The position numbers were made by a program, and so were the translations under genes. 64,000 nt of DNA, from contig JAJXUO010000012.1 of assembly GCA_021782815.1 (NCBI GenBank), forward strand, positions 1 through 64,000, given 5' to 3'. Within the stretch, counting starts at the first letter, position 1; each line of letters opens with the position of its first letter. The stretch comes from Pseudomonadota bacterium. GTDB lineage: Bacteria > Pseudomonadota > Alphaproteobacteria > Rhodospirillales > Magnetospirillaceae. Shown one piece after another: positions 18,262 to 26,421 of the stretch. The notes beneath the pieces are model-generated. The model was given only the letters and a program-made list of their open reading frames with translations, did not search any database and had not been told where the DNA came from.

Positions 18262-19359
18262 ATGTCCGCTCCCACTCCCCGTCCCGGCATTCTCGACATC
18301 AGCCCCTATGTGGGCGGCGAGTCGAAGCTGGCCGGTGTCGATCGCATCATCAAGCTGTCGTCCAACGAAGGCGCCTTAGGGCCCAGCCCGCGCGCCGTCG
18401 CCGCCTTCCAGGCCATGGCCGGGCAGATGCACCGATACCCCGACGGACACGCCGTGCAGCTGCGCGCCGCCCTGGCCCGCCAGTTCGGGCTGGACGCCGC
18501 CCGCATCGTTTGCGGCAACGGTTCGGACGAGCTTTTGCAGCTGCTGGCCCGCTGCTATGCCGGTCCCGGCGACGAAGTGCTCTACAGCCGTCACGCCTTC
18601 ATCGTCTATCCCATCGCCGCCCTGTCGGCGGGGGCGACGCCGGTGGCCGCCGACGAGGTGGATCTCACCGCCTCGGTGGACCATCTGCTGGCCAAGGTGA
18701 CGCCGCGCACCCGCGTGGTGTTTCTCACCAACCCCAACAATCCCACCGGCACCTATCTGCCCGCCGCCGAGGTCAAGCGCCTGCGCGACGGCCTGCCCGC
18801 CGATGTGCTGCTGGTGATCGACGCCGCCTATGCCGAATATGTGGAGCGCAACGATTACAGCAACGGCGCCGAACTGGTGGAGGCGGGCGAGAACACGGTG
18901 ATGACCCGCACCTTCTCCAAAATCTACGGCCTGGGCGGCATGCGGGTGGGCTGGGCCTATTGCCCGGCCCAGGTGGCCGATGTGCTGAACCGCACCCGCG
19001 GCCCCTTCAATATCAGCAATGCCGGTCTGGCCGCCGCCCAGGCGGCCCTGGAGGATGTGGCCTTCACCGATCTGGCCCGCCGCCACAACAGCTTCTGGCG
19101 CGCCTGGCTGGCGGAACGGCTGTCGGCCCTGGGGCTGCTGGTGGTGCCGGGGGTGGCCAATTTCCTGCTGGTGCGCTTCCCGCATCAGGCCGGGCGCACC
19201 GCCAAGGAGGCCGATGCCTTCCTGCGCGGCAAGGGCATCATCGTGCGGCAGGTGGCCTCCTACGGCCTGCCCGATTTCCTGCGCATCACCATCGGCCGCG
19301 ACGACGAGACGCAGGCGGTGGCCTCGGCCTTGAGCGAGTTCATGGAGGCCCAGGGATGA
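18262..19359 (+). CDS. hisC: Histidinol-phosphate/aromatic aminotransferase
   Basis: 365 residues, class I/II PLP aminotransferase. Visible features: SSNEGALGPSP, NPNNPTGTY, the DAAYAEY aspartate and the PLP lysine in TRTFSKIYGLGGMRVGW. Sited between chorismate mutase and tyrC, the enzyme probably transaminates aromatic oxo-acids or prephenate as well as, or instead of, histidinol phosphate. The start ATG at 18262 gives the standard length; the longer open frame upstream overlaps the mutase gene. Its stop overlaps the tyrC ATG. Confidence 0.9.
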   Translation: MSAPTPRPGILDISPYVGGESKLAGVDRIIKLSSNEGALGPSPRAVAAFQAMAGQMHRYPDGHAVQLRAALARQFGLDAARIVCGNGSDELLQLLARCYAGPGDEVLYSRHAFIVYPIAALSAGATPVAADEVDLTASVDHLLAKVTPRTRVVFLTNPNNPTGTYLPAAEVKRLRDGLPADVLLVIDAAYAEYVERNDYSNGAELVEAGENTVMTRTFSKIYGLGGMRVGWAYCPAQVADVLNRTRGPFNISNAGLAAAQAALEDVAFTDLARRHNSFWRAWLAERLSALGLLVVPGVANFLLVRFPHQAGRTAKEADAFLRGKGIIVRQVASYGLPDFLRITIGRDDETQAVASALSEFMEAQG

Positions 19360-20240
19360 GCGCGCCGCTGTTTGAAACCGTGACCATCATCGGCATCGGC
19401 CATATCGGCTCGTCGCTGGCCCGGGTCATCCGCCGCGACGGCCTGGCCGGGCGCCTGCTGGTGCTGGACCGCAACCCCGAGCATCGGGCCCTGGCCCTGG
19501 AACTGGGGCTGGCCGATCAGGTCACCGACGATATGGCGGCGGCGGTGGCCCCGGCCGATCTGGTGATCCTGGCCACGCCGGTGGGCAGCTATGCCGATCT
19601 GGCGGCGGCCATGGCCCCGCACCTGAAAGCCGGGGCCATCGTCACCGATGTGGGCTCGGTGAAAATGGCGGTGGTGCGCGATGTCGGTCCGGTTCTGCCG
19701 GAAAACGTGCATTTCGTCCCCGGCCATCCCATCGCCGGCACCGAGCATTCCGGCCCGAAAGCCGGGTTCGCCGAGCTGTTCCAGGGGCGCTGGTGCATCC
19801 TGACGCCGCCGCCCGGCACCGACCGCGCCGCCATCGACAAGGTGCGGGCGGTATGGCAGGCGGCGGGCAGCATGATCGAGGAAATGGAGCCGGCGCATCA
19901 CGACCGCGTGCTGGCCATCACCTCGCACCTGCCGCATCTCATCGCTTACACCATCGTCGGCACCGCCACCGATCTGGAAGGGGATCTGCAGCAGGAGGTC
20001 ATCAAGTTCTCGGCCTCGGGCTTCCGCGATTTCACCCGTATCGCCGCCTCCGATCCGGTGATGTGGCGCGATATCTTCCTCAATAACAAGGAGGCGGTGC
20101 TGGATGTGCTGCAACGCTTCACCGAGGATCTGACCGCCCTGCAGCGGGCCATCCGCTGGGGCGAGGGCGATACCCTGCAGGCCCTCTTCACCCGCACCCG
20201 CGCCATCCGCCGCTCCATCATCGACGCCCGTCAGGCGTAA
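19356..20240 (+). CDS. tyrC: Prephenate/arogenate dehydrogenase
   Basis: 294 residues. An N-terminal Rossmann motif, TIIGIGHIGSSLAR, and the family signatures VTDVGSVKMAVV, HFVPGHPIAGTEHSGP and the helical C-terminal dimer domain with HHDRVLAITSHLPHLIAY. It oxidatively decarboxylates prephenate or arogenate with NAD(P), giving the tyrosine precursor. No ACT domain follows, so classical tyrosine feedback through ACT is absent. ATG overlaps the hisC stop by 4 bp. Confidence 0.93.
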   Translation: MSAPLFETVTIIGIGHIGSSLARVIRRDGLAGRLLVLDRNPEHRALALELGLADQVTDDMAAAVAPADLVILATPVGSYADLAAAMAPHLKAGAIVTDVGSVKMAVVRDVGPVLPENVHFVPGHPIAGTEHSGPKAGFAELFQGRWCILTPPPGTDRAAIDKVRAVWQAAGSMIEEMEPAHHDRVLAITSHLPHLIAYTIVGTATDLEGDLQQEVIKFSASGFRDFTRIAASDPVMWRDIFLNNKEAVLDVLQRFTEDLTALQRAIRWGEGDTLQALFTRTRAIRRSIIDARQA

Positions 20241-20317
20241 TACCGCACCCTCATGCGCGCGTCGCCTTGCTCCTAACCGGCGTCGCGATGAGTCAAACGC
20301 ATCGCGCCTTGGTATAA
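20238..20317. repeat. Short interspersed repeat, TTGGTAT family, copy 1 (80 bp)
   Basis: Ends TAATACC and GGTATAA (inverted), and shares about 60 bp of its right part, from GCGCGTCGCCTTGCTCCTAA to CTTGGTAT, with 39993-40054. The left end overlaps the tyrC stop codon TAA. No coding potential. Confidence 0.7.
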
Positions 20318-20330
20318 GGCGGTTTTCAGC

Positions 20331-20354
20331 CAAGGGGGCGTGATAGCCCCCTTG
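20331..20354. terminator. Hairpin between convergent tyrC and rmuC
   Basis: Perfect 9-bp stem CAAGGGGGC / GCCCCCTTG with a six-base loop, 2 bp from the rmuC stop. No T tract follows on either strand, so it may be an mRNA-end stabiliser rather than an intrinsic terminator. Confidence 0.4.
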
Positions 20355-20355
20355 C

Positions 20356-21732
20356 TCACTCCTCGTCGGCGGCGGCCAGGGCCAGCAGGTCTTCGGCGGC
20401 GGCGGCGGGCAGTTCGCTGACCGAGCGCAGCTTGCGGTCGATGGCCCGTTTGCGCCGCGAGATGTCCTCGATGCTGTTGCTGGCCTCGTGCAGTTTCTTC
20501 TGCACCTTGTCCAGCACCTCGCCGTATTTGCCGAATTCGCTCTTTACCGCGCCGAGGATTTCCCACACCTCGCTGGAGCGTTTCTGGATGGCCAGGGTGC
20601 GGAAGCCCATTTGCAGGCTGTTGAGCAGGGCGCTCAGGGTGGTGGGGCCACAGAGGGTGATGCGGTGCTCGCGCTGCAACTGGTCCATCAGGCCGGGGCG
20701 GCGCAGAAGTTCGGCGTAAAGCCCCTCGGTGGGCAGGAACAGGATGGCGAAATCGGTGGTGCGCGGCGGGTTGATGTATTTGCCGGAAATATCCTTGGCG
20801 AAGGATTTGACGCGGGCCTCCAGGGCCTTGGCGGCGGCCTCCACCCCCTCGGCGTCGGCCTGTTCGGCGCAGTCCAGCAGGCGTTCGTAATCCTCGCGCG
20901 GGAATTTGGCGTCGATGGGCAGCCACACCTCGCCGTCGCCGCCGTCCGCGCCGCGTCCGGGCAGGCGGATGACATATTCCACCCGTTCGGCCGAGCCGTC
21001 GCGGCAGGCGGCGTTGGCCAGGAACTGCTCCGGGGTCAGCATCTGTTCCAAAAGGTTACCCAGCTGGATTTCGCCCCAGGTGCCGCGCGTCTTCACATTG
21101 GTCAGCACCTTTTTCAGATCGCCGACGCCGCTGGCCAGGCTTTGCATCTCGCCCAGGCCCTTGTGCACCTGCTCCAGCCGTTCCGACACCAGCTTGAAGG
21201 ACTCGCCCAGGCGTTTCTCCAGGGTGCCCTGCAGCTTTTCGTCCACGGTCTGGCGCATTTGTTCCAGCTTGGCCTCGTTGCCCTGCTGCAACTGGGCCAG
21301 ACGCGCCTCCACCGCTTGGCGCAGTTGCTCCTGCCGGGCCTCGCCGGCCTTGGCCTGCTCGGCGGTCTGGCGGGCGAAGGCCTCCAGGCGCTGATCCAGG
21401 CTTTGCGTCAGCCGGGCGATCTGCTGGCCGAAAGTGTCGAGAGTGCCCTTTTGCAGCTCGGACAGCCCTTTCAGGCCGTTGCCCACCTCGTCGCGCAGAT
21501 CCTTGCCCTGGCGGGCCTGGGCCTCGCGCTCGGCGGCCATGTCGCCGCGGATGCTGCGTTCCAGCCGTTCCAGCTCGGGGGCGATCTGGCGGGCCAGGGC
21601 GTGGGGCAGGGCCAGGGCCAGATCGTTCAGCAGGGCCTCGGCGCGGGCGGCGGAGGGACGGCGCAGCAGCAGCAGCACCGCCAGCAGGGTGACGGCGGCA
21701 AGAGCCAGGGCGGCCAGGGACAACAGCATCAT
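20356..21732 (-). CDS. rmuC: RmuC-family DNA recombination protein
   Basis: 458 residues. One N-terminal membrane helix (LLSLAALALAAVTLLAVLLLL), a long coiled coil (about 60-200, Gln-rich) and the conserved RmuC domain with GTWGEIQLGNLLEQML, WLPIDAKFPREDYERLL and PPRTTDFAILFLPTEGLYAE. RmuC limits inversions at short inverted repeats and has a restriction-endonuclease-like fold; that role is of some interest beside so many inverted repeats in this chromosome. It starts 8 bp after the GST gene. Confidence 0.92.
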   Translation of the reverse strand: MMLLSLAALALAAVTLLAVLLLLRRPSAARAEALLNDLALALPHALARQIAPELERLERSIRGDMAAEREAQARQGKDLRDEVGNGLKGLSELQKGTLDTFGQQIARLTQSLDQRLEAFARQTAEQAKAGEARQEQLRQAVEARLAQLQQGNEAKLEQMRQTVDEKLQGTLEKRLGESFKLVSERLEQVHKGLGEMQSLASGVGDLKKVLTNVKTRGTWGEIQLGNLLEQMLTPEQFLANAACRDGSAERVEYVIRLPGRGADGGDGEVWLPIDAKFPREDYERLLDCAEQADAEGVEAAAKALEARVKSFAKDISGKYINPPRTTDFAILFLPTEGLYAELLRRPGLMDQLQREHRITLCGPTTLSALLNSLQMGFRTLAIQKRSSEVWEILGAVKSEFGKYGEVLDKVQKKLHEASNSIEDISRRKRAIDRKLRSVSELPAAAAEDLLALAAADEE

Positions 21733-21740
21733 GGTCTCCG

Positions 21741-22346
21741 TCAGGGCCGGGTGTCGGCGAAGGCGGGCAGGGTGGCGGCGCGCTGGCGCAGGGCCCGCAG
21801 CCGGGGGGCGAAGCCTTCGGGCAGCATGTCGGGCCAGAAGGCGTCGATGAAGTCCAGCGCCGCCACGGCGCTGATATCGGCCTGGGTGAGGGTTTCGCCG
21901 GTCAGCCACGGCCCGGCGCAGGCCTGCTCCAGGGCGGCCAGACCGGCGCGGGCCTGATCGGCGCAGCGGTGCAGCAGCTCCTGATGCTGCTTATCGGCGG
22001 GGCGGAGGGTGCGCTCCACATAGCAGGACAGGCTCTTTTCCATGGCGCCCAGGGCCAGGGCTACCAGCTTCAACACCCGGCGCCGCGCCGGACCGCGCGG
22101 CGGCACCAGGGCCCGGTCCGGCCCGGCCAGTTCGTCGAGGTAATCGAGAATGGGGGTGCTGTCGATCAGCACCTCGCCGTCATCGAGCAGCAGGGCGGGA
22201 ATGCGGCCCAGGGGATTGATGGCCTGCACCGCGGCGCGATCGGCCACCGTGCTTAAAAGGCGCTGCTCGTAAGGCAGGCCCAAGAGACGCAGGGAGATGG
22301 CGACGCGGCGGACGAACGGCGAGGTGTTGCGGCCGATCAGAATCAT
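21741..22346 (-). CDS. Glutathione S-transferase family protein
   Basis: 201 residues. Thioredoxin-like N-terminal domain (MILIGRNTSPFVRRVAISLRLLGLPYE, then the glutathione-binding INPLGRIPALLLDDGEVLIDSTPILDYLDEL) and an all-helical C-terminal domain with TLTQADISAVAALDF. The catalytic residue is probably Ser9 or Asn7; specificity unknown. Transcribed with rmuC. Confidence 0.9.
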   Translation of the reverse strand: MILIGRNTSPFVRRVAISLRLLGLPYEQRLLSTVADRAAVQAINPLGRIPALLLDDGEVLIDSTPILDYLDELAGPDRALVPPRGPARRRVLKLVALALGAMEKSLSCYVERTLRPADKQHQELLHRCADQARAGLAALEQACAGPWLTGETLTQADISAVAALDFIDAFWPDMLPEGFAPRLRALRQRAATLPAFADTRP

Positions 22347-22420
22347 GCTGTTCTCCTTTTGATCCTGCGGCAGGGGTACGCCGTTTTGCCGGCAGGGTCA
22401 AGGATGATAGGGGGAAAGAC

Positions 22421-22599
22421 CAGGGTGATCGCATATGGAAGCCGCTATCAGCGGCTGACTAGCGCATTGAGCGCGCCGGAGCGTTGCCGGAGCGGTAACG
22501 CGGAGGCATAAGTGAGGACAGCCAAGCTGGCGGCACGCCAGCGCCCGGCGCTTGAGGGACAATAAAGAAGCCAGGGTGAGCGCATATGCGATCACCCTG
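22421..22599 (-). mobile_element. MITE-like element, copy C (179 bp)
   Basis: The left end is CAGGGTGATCGCATATG; the right end folds as a near-perfect palindrome (CCAGGGTGA ... TCACCCTGG) built on the same arm. It contains the family core (GCCAAGCTGGCGGCACGCCA) and a GCCGCTATCAGCGGC hairpin. Flanks GGGAAAGAC and GGCAAAGGC agree at 7/9, a possible worn target duplication. Non-coding. It occupies most of the 298-bp gap between the GST and rlmJ genes. Confidence 0.7.
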
Positions 22600-22644
22600 G
22601 GCAAAGGCTTCCAAGCGCTTGCCCTGGAATGGTAGGGTGCCGCC

Positions 22645-23481
22645 ATGAACTACCGTCACGCCTATCATGCCGGAAATTTCGCCGATGTGGTCAAGCATGC
22701 CCTGCTGACCCTGGTGCTGGCCCACCTGAAGCGCAAGGAGGCGCCCTTTTGCGTGGTCGATACCCATGCCGGGATCGGCCGCTACGATCTGACCGGGATC
22801 GAGGCCGGCAAGACCGGGGAATGGAAGGACGGCATCGGCCGCCTGATGGCGGGCGGGCCCTGGCCCGAGGCCCTGGCCGAGTATCAGGCGGCGGTGCGCG
22901 CCGTCAATCCCGGCTGGCCGGATGTGACGGCCTATCCCGGTTCGCCGCGCATCGCCCGCTTCCTGTTGCGGCCGCAAGACCGCCTGGCCCTGGTGGAACT
23001 GCACCCCGAGGATGCCCGCACCCTGAAGCGGGAATTCCGCCACGATACCCAGGTGGGGGTGCATGTGCAGGACGCCTATCTGGCCCTGAAGGCGCTGCTG
23101 CCGCCCAAGGAGCGGCGTGGTCTGGTGCTGATCGATCCGCCCTTCGAGGTCAAGGACGAGTTCCGCCGCGTGGCCAAGGGCCTGGCCGAGGCCCTGCGCC
23201 GCTGGCCCACCGGCATCTACGGGGTGTGGTATCCCATCAAGGAGCCGGAGGCGGTGGAGCGGTTTCTCGGCGAGGCGGCGGGCCTGGGGCGGCCCTGCTT
23301 CACCGCCGAGCTGTTCCGCCATCCCCCCGATGATCCGGCCCGTCTCAACGGCACCGGCCTGCTGCTGTTGAACCCGCCCTGGCAGTTGGACGAGGGTCTG
23401 GCGGCGCTGCTGCCCGTGCTGCACGACCGCCTGGGCGGCAGCGGCGGCAGCCGCCTGCGCTGGCTGGTCAATCCGGTTTAG
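22645..23481 (+). CDS. rlmJ: 23S rRNA A2030 N6-methyltransferase RlmJ
   Basis: 278 residues. Starts with the diagnostic MNYRHAYHAGNFADVVKH, has a Rossmann methyltransferase fold with DTHAGIGRYDL and the catalytic N6-adenine motif DPPFE, and VWYPIKEPEAVERFL. It methylates A2030 of 23S rRNA. The ATG is 45 bp after the end of MITE copy C. Confidence 0.95.
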   Translation: MNYRHAYHAGNFADVVKHALLTLVLAHLKRKEAPFCVVDTHAGIGRYDLTGIEAGKTGEWKDGIGRLMAGGPWPEALAEYQAAVRAVNPGWPDVTAYPGSPRIARFLLRPQDRLALVELHPEDARTLKREFRHDTQVGVHVQDAYLALKALLPPKERRGLVLIDPPFEVKDEFRRVAKGLAEALRRWPTGIYGVWYPIKEPEAVERFLGEAAGLGRPCFTAELFRHPPDDPARLNGTGLLLLNPPWQLDEGLAALLPVLHDRLGGSGGSRLRWLVNPV

Positions 23482-23482
23482 C

Positions 23483-23584
23483 GCGAGTCCGGCTTTGCCG
23501 GACGTCGCTCCTAAACGTTTTCTGCCTTTGGCGCTCAAGCGCCGCCAGGGCTTTACGCGAGTCCGGCTTTGCCGGACGTCGCTC
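23483..23584. repeat. Two identical 28-bp hairpin repeats between convergent rlmJ and lepB
   Basis: Identical copies at 23483-23510 and 23557-23584, each containing GTCCGGC-TTT-GCCGGAC. Between them is a GGCGCTCAAGCGCC palindrome. It resembles a REP-type pair and fills the gap between convergent stops; it could stabilise or terminate both transcripts. Confidence 0.65.
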
Positions 23585-23587
23585 ACG

Positions 23588-24346
23588 TTAACTGATTTTA
23601 CTGAAAAACCGGCGCAGGCGCAGGCCCGACAGCCAGGTGGTCACCGGCTGGGCCATGATGGGGAAATCCCACGAGCCCAGCACCACCTCGGCGCGGCCCA
23701 AAAGATTGGCCTCGGGCACGAAGCCCAGGCCGCCCTCGGCGCGGGGGATGCGGCTGTCCAGGGAATTGTCGCGGTCGTCGCCCATCATGAACAGCATGCC
23801 GGGCGGCACCGTCACCTCCGGGGTGTTGTCGAGCGGGCCGGAAAAGGTCAGCTTCAGGATGGGGTGGACGCGGCCGCCCGGCAGGGTTTCCAAAAGGCGG
23901 CGGGCGGGCAGGCGGCGGCCGTCGCGCAGCTCCACCTGGCCGATGCCGTCGTCCTGCAGCGGCAGCGGCCGGCCGTCGATCCACAGCCGGCCCTGGCGCA
24001 TGGCGATGCGGTCGCCGGGCAGGCCGATCAGGCGCTTGACGTAAACCTCGTCCGGTTTGTTGGGCGGGCGGAACACCACCACGTCGCCGCGCGCCGGCAG
24101 CCGGGCGAACAGCCGTCCCTCTCCGCCCACCGGCAGATCCACCGGCAGGGAATAGCGGCTGTAGCCGTAGGTGAATTTGTTGGCCAGCAGTTCGTCGCCG
24201 ATCTGCAGGGTGGGCTCCATGGAGCCGCTGGGCACGTAATAGGGCTGGGCCAGGGCGGTGCGGGCCAGCAGCACCACGGCCACCATCAGCAGGGCGGGAG
24301 CGATTTCATGCCACAGGCGGGCAAGGAGGGAGCGGAACATGGGCAC
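23588..24346 (-). CDS. lepB: Signal peptidase I
   Basis: 252 residues. One N-terminal anchor (about 15-33), then the serine motif VPSGSMEPTL (Ser42) and the lysine motif VYVKRLIGLPGDRI (Lys104), and box E, GDDRDNSLDSR. It cleaves Sec and Tat signal peptides at the outer face of the inner membrane. It begins 24 bp after hyfI, so it is probably the last gene of the leftward Hyf-like operon. That is unusual and may mean it is a second copy; the usual lepB-rnc-era context is absent. Confidence 0.93.
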   Translation of the reverse strand: MPMFRSLLARLWHEIAPALLMVAVVLLARTALAQPYYVPSGSMEPTLQIGDELLANKFTYGYSRYSLPVDLPVGGEGRLFARLPARGDVVVFRPPNKPDEVYVKRLIGLPGDRIAMRQGRLWIDGRPLPLQDDGIGQVELRDGRRLPARRLLETLPGGRVHPILKLTFSGPLDNTPEVTVPPGMLFMMGDDRDNSLDSRIPRAEGGLGFVPEANLLGRAEVVLGSWDFPIMAQPVTTWLSGLRLRRFFSKIS

Positions 24347-24370
24347 GCCTTCGGGATGGCAACGGAACGG

Positions 24371-24892
24371 TCAGGCCACAGTCTCCAACAGGGCCAGCAG
24401 CCCCGACAACAGTTTTTCCGGTTCGGGCGGGCAGCCGGGGATGACCAGATCCACCGGCAGCAGCTCCTGAACGCCGTTCATCACGGCGTAGCTGCCGGCG
24501 AAGCAGCCGCCGTCGCGGGCGCAATCGCCCATGGCCACCACCCATTTCGGCGCGGCCATGGCCTCATAGGTGCGCACCGCCGCCAGGGCCATGTTGCGGG
24601 TGACGGGGCCGGTGACCAGCAACACGTCGGCATGGCGCGGACTGGCGACGACCTTGAGGCCGTAACGTTCCAGATCGTAGACGGGGCCGCAGACGGCCTG
24701 GATTTCCAGTTCGCAGCCGTTGCAGGAACCGGCGTCGAGGGCGCGGATGGCCAGCGAACGGCCCAGGGTGTCGCGGCTGCGGGCGCTCAAGGTGGCGGCC
24801 AGTTGGGCCAGGCTGTCGGCGTCGGCCGGCGGCGGCGCCTGGGTGACCGGGCCCTTCAACAGGGTTTGGAGGAGAAGGCGCACCAGCCGCAT
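24371..24892 (-). CDS. hyfI: Hyf-like complex [4Fe-4S] subunit (NuoB/HyfI family)
   Basis: 173 residues. The proximal iron-sulfur ligands are intact: C57 and C60 in SCNGCE, C124 in GDCARDGGC and C154 in PGCPPEP. It is homologous to NuoB and the small subunit of membrane hydrogenases, carrying electrons next to the large subunit. Start ATG 24892 is 2 bp from the hyfG stop. Cluster chemistry therefore appears preserved although the partner large subunit lacks its full NiFe ligand set. Confidence 0.9.
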   Translation of the reverse strand: MRLVRLLLQTLLKGPVTQAPPPADADSLAQLAATLSARSRDTLGRSLAIRALDAGSCNGCELEIQAVCGPVYDLERYGLKVVASPRHADVLLVTGPVTRNMALAAVRTYEAMAAPKWVVAMGDCARDGGCFAGSYAVMNGVQELLPVDLVIPGCPPEPEKLLSGLLALLETVA

Positions 24893-24894
24893 GG

Positions 24895-26415
24895 TCAGAG
24901 ATCCACCCCGGAATAGGAACAGTTGAAGGATTTGTTGCACAGGGGAAAGTCGGCGACGATGTTGTTCTCGATGGCCGCCTCCAGCAGCGGCCATTGGAAC
25001 CACGAGGGATCGCGCGGGTGGCAGCGCACCACCTTGCCCGCTTCCGACAGGCGCAGCCACAGCAGGATTTCGCCGCGGAACCCCTCCACCAGGGCCATGC
25101 CCTCGCCGCCGCGGGTGGGAATGGGGCGGGTCAAGGGGCCGCCCGGCATGCCGTCCATCAGCTGATTGACCAGGGACAGGCTTTCGCGCAGCTCCTCGAT
25201 GCGCTGCCAGATGCGGGCGTTGACATCCCCTAAGGGCTGGGTGGGCACGGCGAAGTCCAGTTCGTCGTAAGGGGGATAAGCGACGGCCTTGCGGGCGTCG
25301 CCGCCCTGCATGGAGGCGCGGCCCACCACGCCGCCGGCGCCGAAGCGCCGCGCCAGGGCCGGGCGCACGATGCCGGTGCCCACCGTGCGGTCCTGCAGGC
25401 TGGGCAGATCGTCGTAGATGTCCACCAGGATATTGAGGCGCTGGGCCAGGGTGGCGCACAGCTTGCGCAAGGTGGCGCCGCCCTCGCGGGTCAGGTCGTG
25501 GCTGACGCCGCCCGGCAGGATGCGGTCCATCAGCAGACGGTGGCCGAAACAGGCGGCGTTGGCCCGCAACACCTCCTCGCGCAGGGTGGTGCAGTGGGCC
25601 AGCATCACCGGGAAGGCGGCGTCGTTGCACACGCCGCCCACGTCCAGCAGATGGTTGGCGATGCGTTCCAGTTCGGCCATCAGGGCGCGCAGCCAGTGGG
25701 CGCGCGGCGGCGCCTCGCTGGCGGTGGCCGCCTCCACCGCCCGGGCGAAGGCCAGGGAATAGGCCACGGTGCTGTCGCCCGAGAGGCGCGCCGCCAGTTT
25801 CGCCGCCTCGGCCAGCGGCTTGCCGGCCATCAGCTCCTCCACCCCCTTGTGGGTGTAGCCCAGCCGGGCTTCCAGACGCACCACGCTCTCGCCGCTGCAG
25901 GTGAAGCGGAAATGGCCGGGCTCGATCACCCCGGCATGCACCGGCCCCACCGGGATGATGTGCAGGGCCTCGCCCTCCACCGGCAGGAAGGGATAGTCCA
26001 CCGGCGTCTCCGGCGCCGGACCGCGCGGCAGGGCCAGGGGGCGCGAGACCGGCCAGCGGCCATGGTCCAGCCAGGGGCGGGGATCGGAGAGGCCCACCGG
26101 CGTGATGCCCCACAGGTCGCGCAGGGCCCGTTCCAGGCGGATGGCGCCGGGCCGCACCTCGGACAGCGAGGGATATTTGCGCTCGGGGCAGGACAGCGAG
26201 GCCACGGCCACGGCGCCGTCCTCCTCGTCGCGCAGGGCGGCATGCACCTCGCCGCCGTCGGCCCACAGGCCCAGCAGGGTCCAGTCGGATTCCGCCAGCT
26301 GGTGCAGAAGGTCCATCCAGGCCCGCTCGTCCAGCAGGTGGCGCGGCCAGGGCTGGTGCTGCGGCACGGTGCGCAGGCCGTCGAGAAATTCCGTCAGGGT
26401 GGTGTTGCCCAGCAT
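24895..26415 (-). CDS. hyfG: Hyf-like complex large subunit (HyfG/NuoCD-like), NiFe motif incomplete
   Basis: 506 residues. Residues 1-150 are NuoC-like, the rest NuoD/HycE-like (LGYTHKGVEELM, MAELERIANHLLDVGGVCND). Where NiFe enzymes have a Cys-Gly-Ile-Cys motif this protein reads ARLSGDSTVAYS (about 209-220). At the C-terminus two cysteines (C493, C499) occur in a Cx5C arrangement rather than CxxC. It is therefore unlikely to bind a NiFe centre. This matches energy-converting hydrogenase-related (Ehr) complexes, whose redox partner is unknown. Confidence 0.88.
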   Translation of the reverse strand: MLGNTTLTEFLDGLRTVPQHQPWPRHLLDERAWMDLLHQLAESDWTLLGLWADGGEVHAALRDEEDGAVAVASLSCPERKYPSLSEVRPGAIRLERALRDLWGITPVGLSDPRPWLDHGRWPVSRPLALPRGPAPETPVDYPFLPVEGEALHIIPVGPVHAGVIEPGHFRFTCSGESVVRLEARLGYTHKGVEELMAGKPLAEAAKLAARLSGDSTVAYSLAFARAVEAATASEAPPRAHWLRALMAELERIANHLLDVGGVCNDAAFPVMLAHCTTLREEVLRANAACFGHRLLMDRILPGGVSHDLTREGGATLRKLCATLAQRLNILVDIYDDLPSLQDRTVGTGIVRPALARRFGAGGVVGRASMQGGDARKAVAYPPYDELDFAVPTQPLGDVNARIWQRIEELRESLSLVNQLMDGMPGGPLTRPIPTRGGEGMALVEGFRGEILLWLRLSEAGKVVRCHPRDPSWFQWPLLEAAIENNIVADFPLCNKSFNCSYSGVDL

Positions 26416-26421
26416 GGCGGT

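Noticed and set aside
24895-26415. Functional NiFe hydrogenase large subunit
   Set aside because: The first CxxC motif is absent and the C-terminal one is altered, so a hydrogenase call is not supported.
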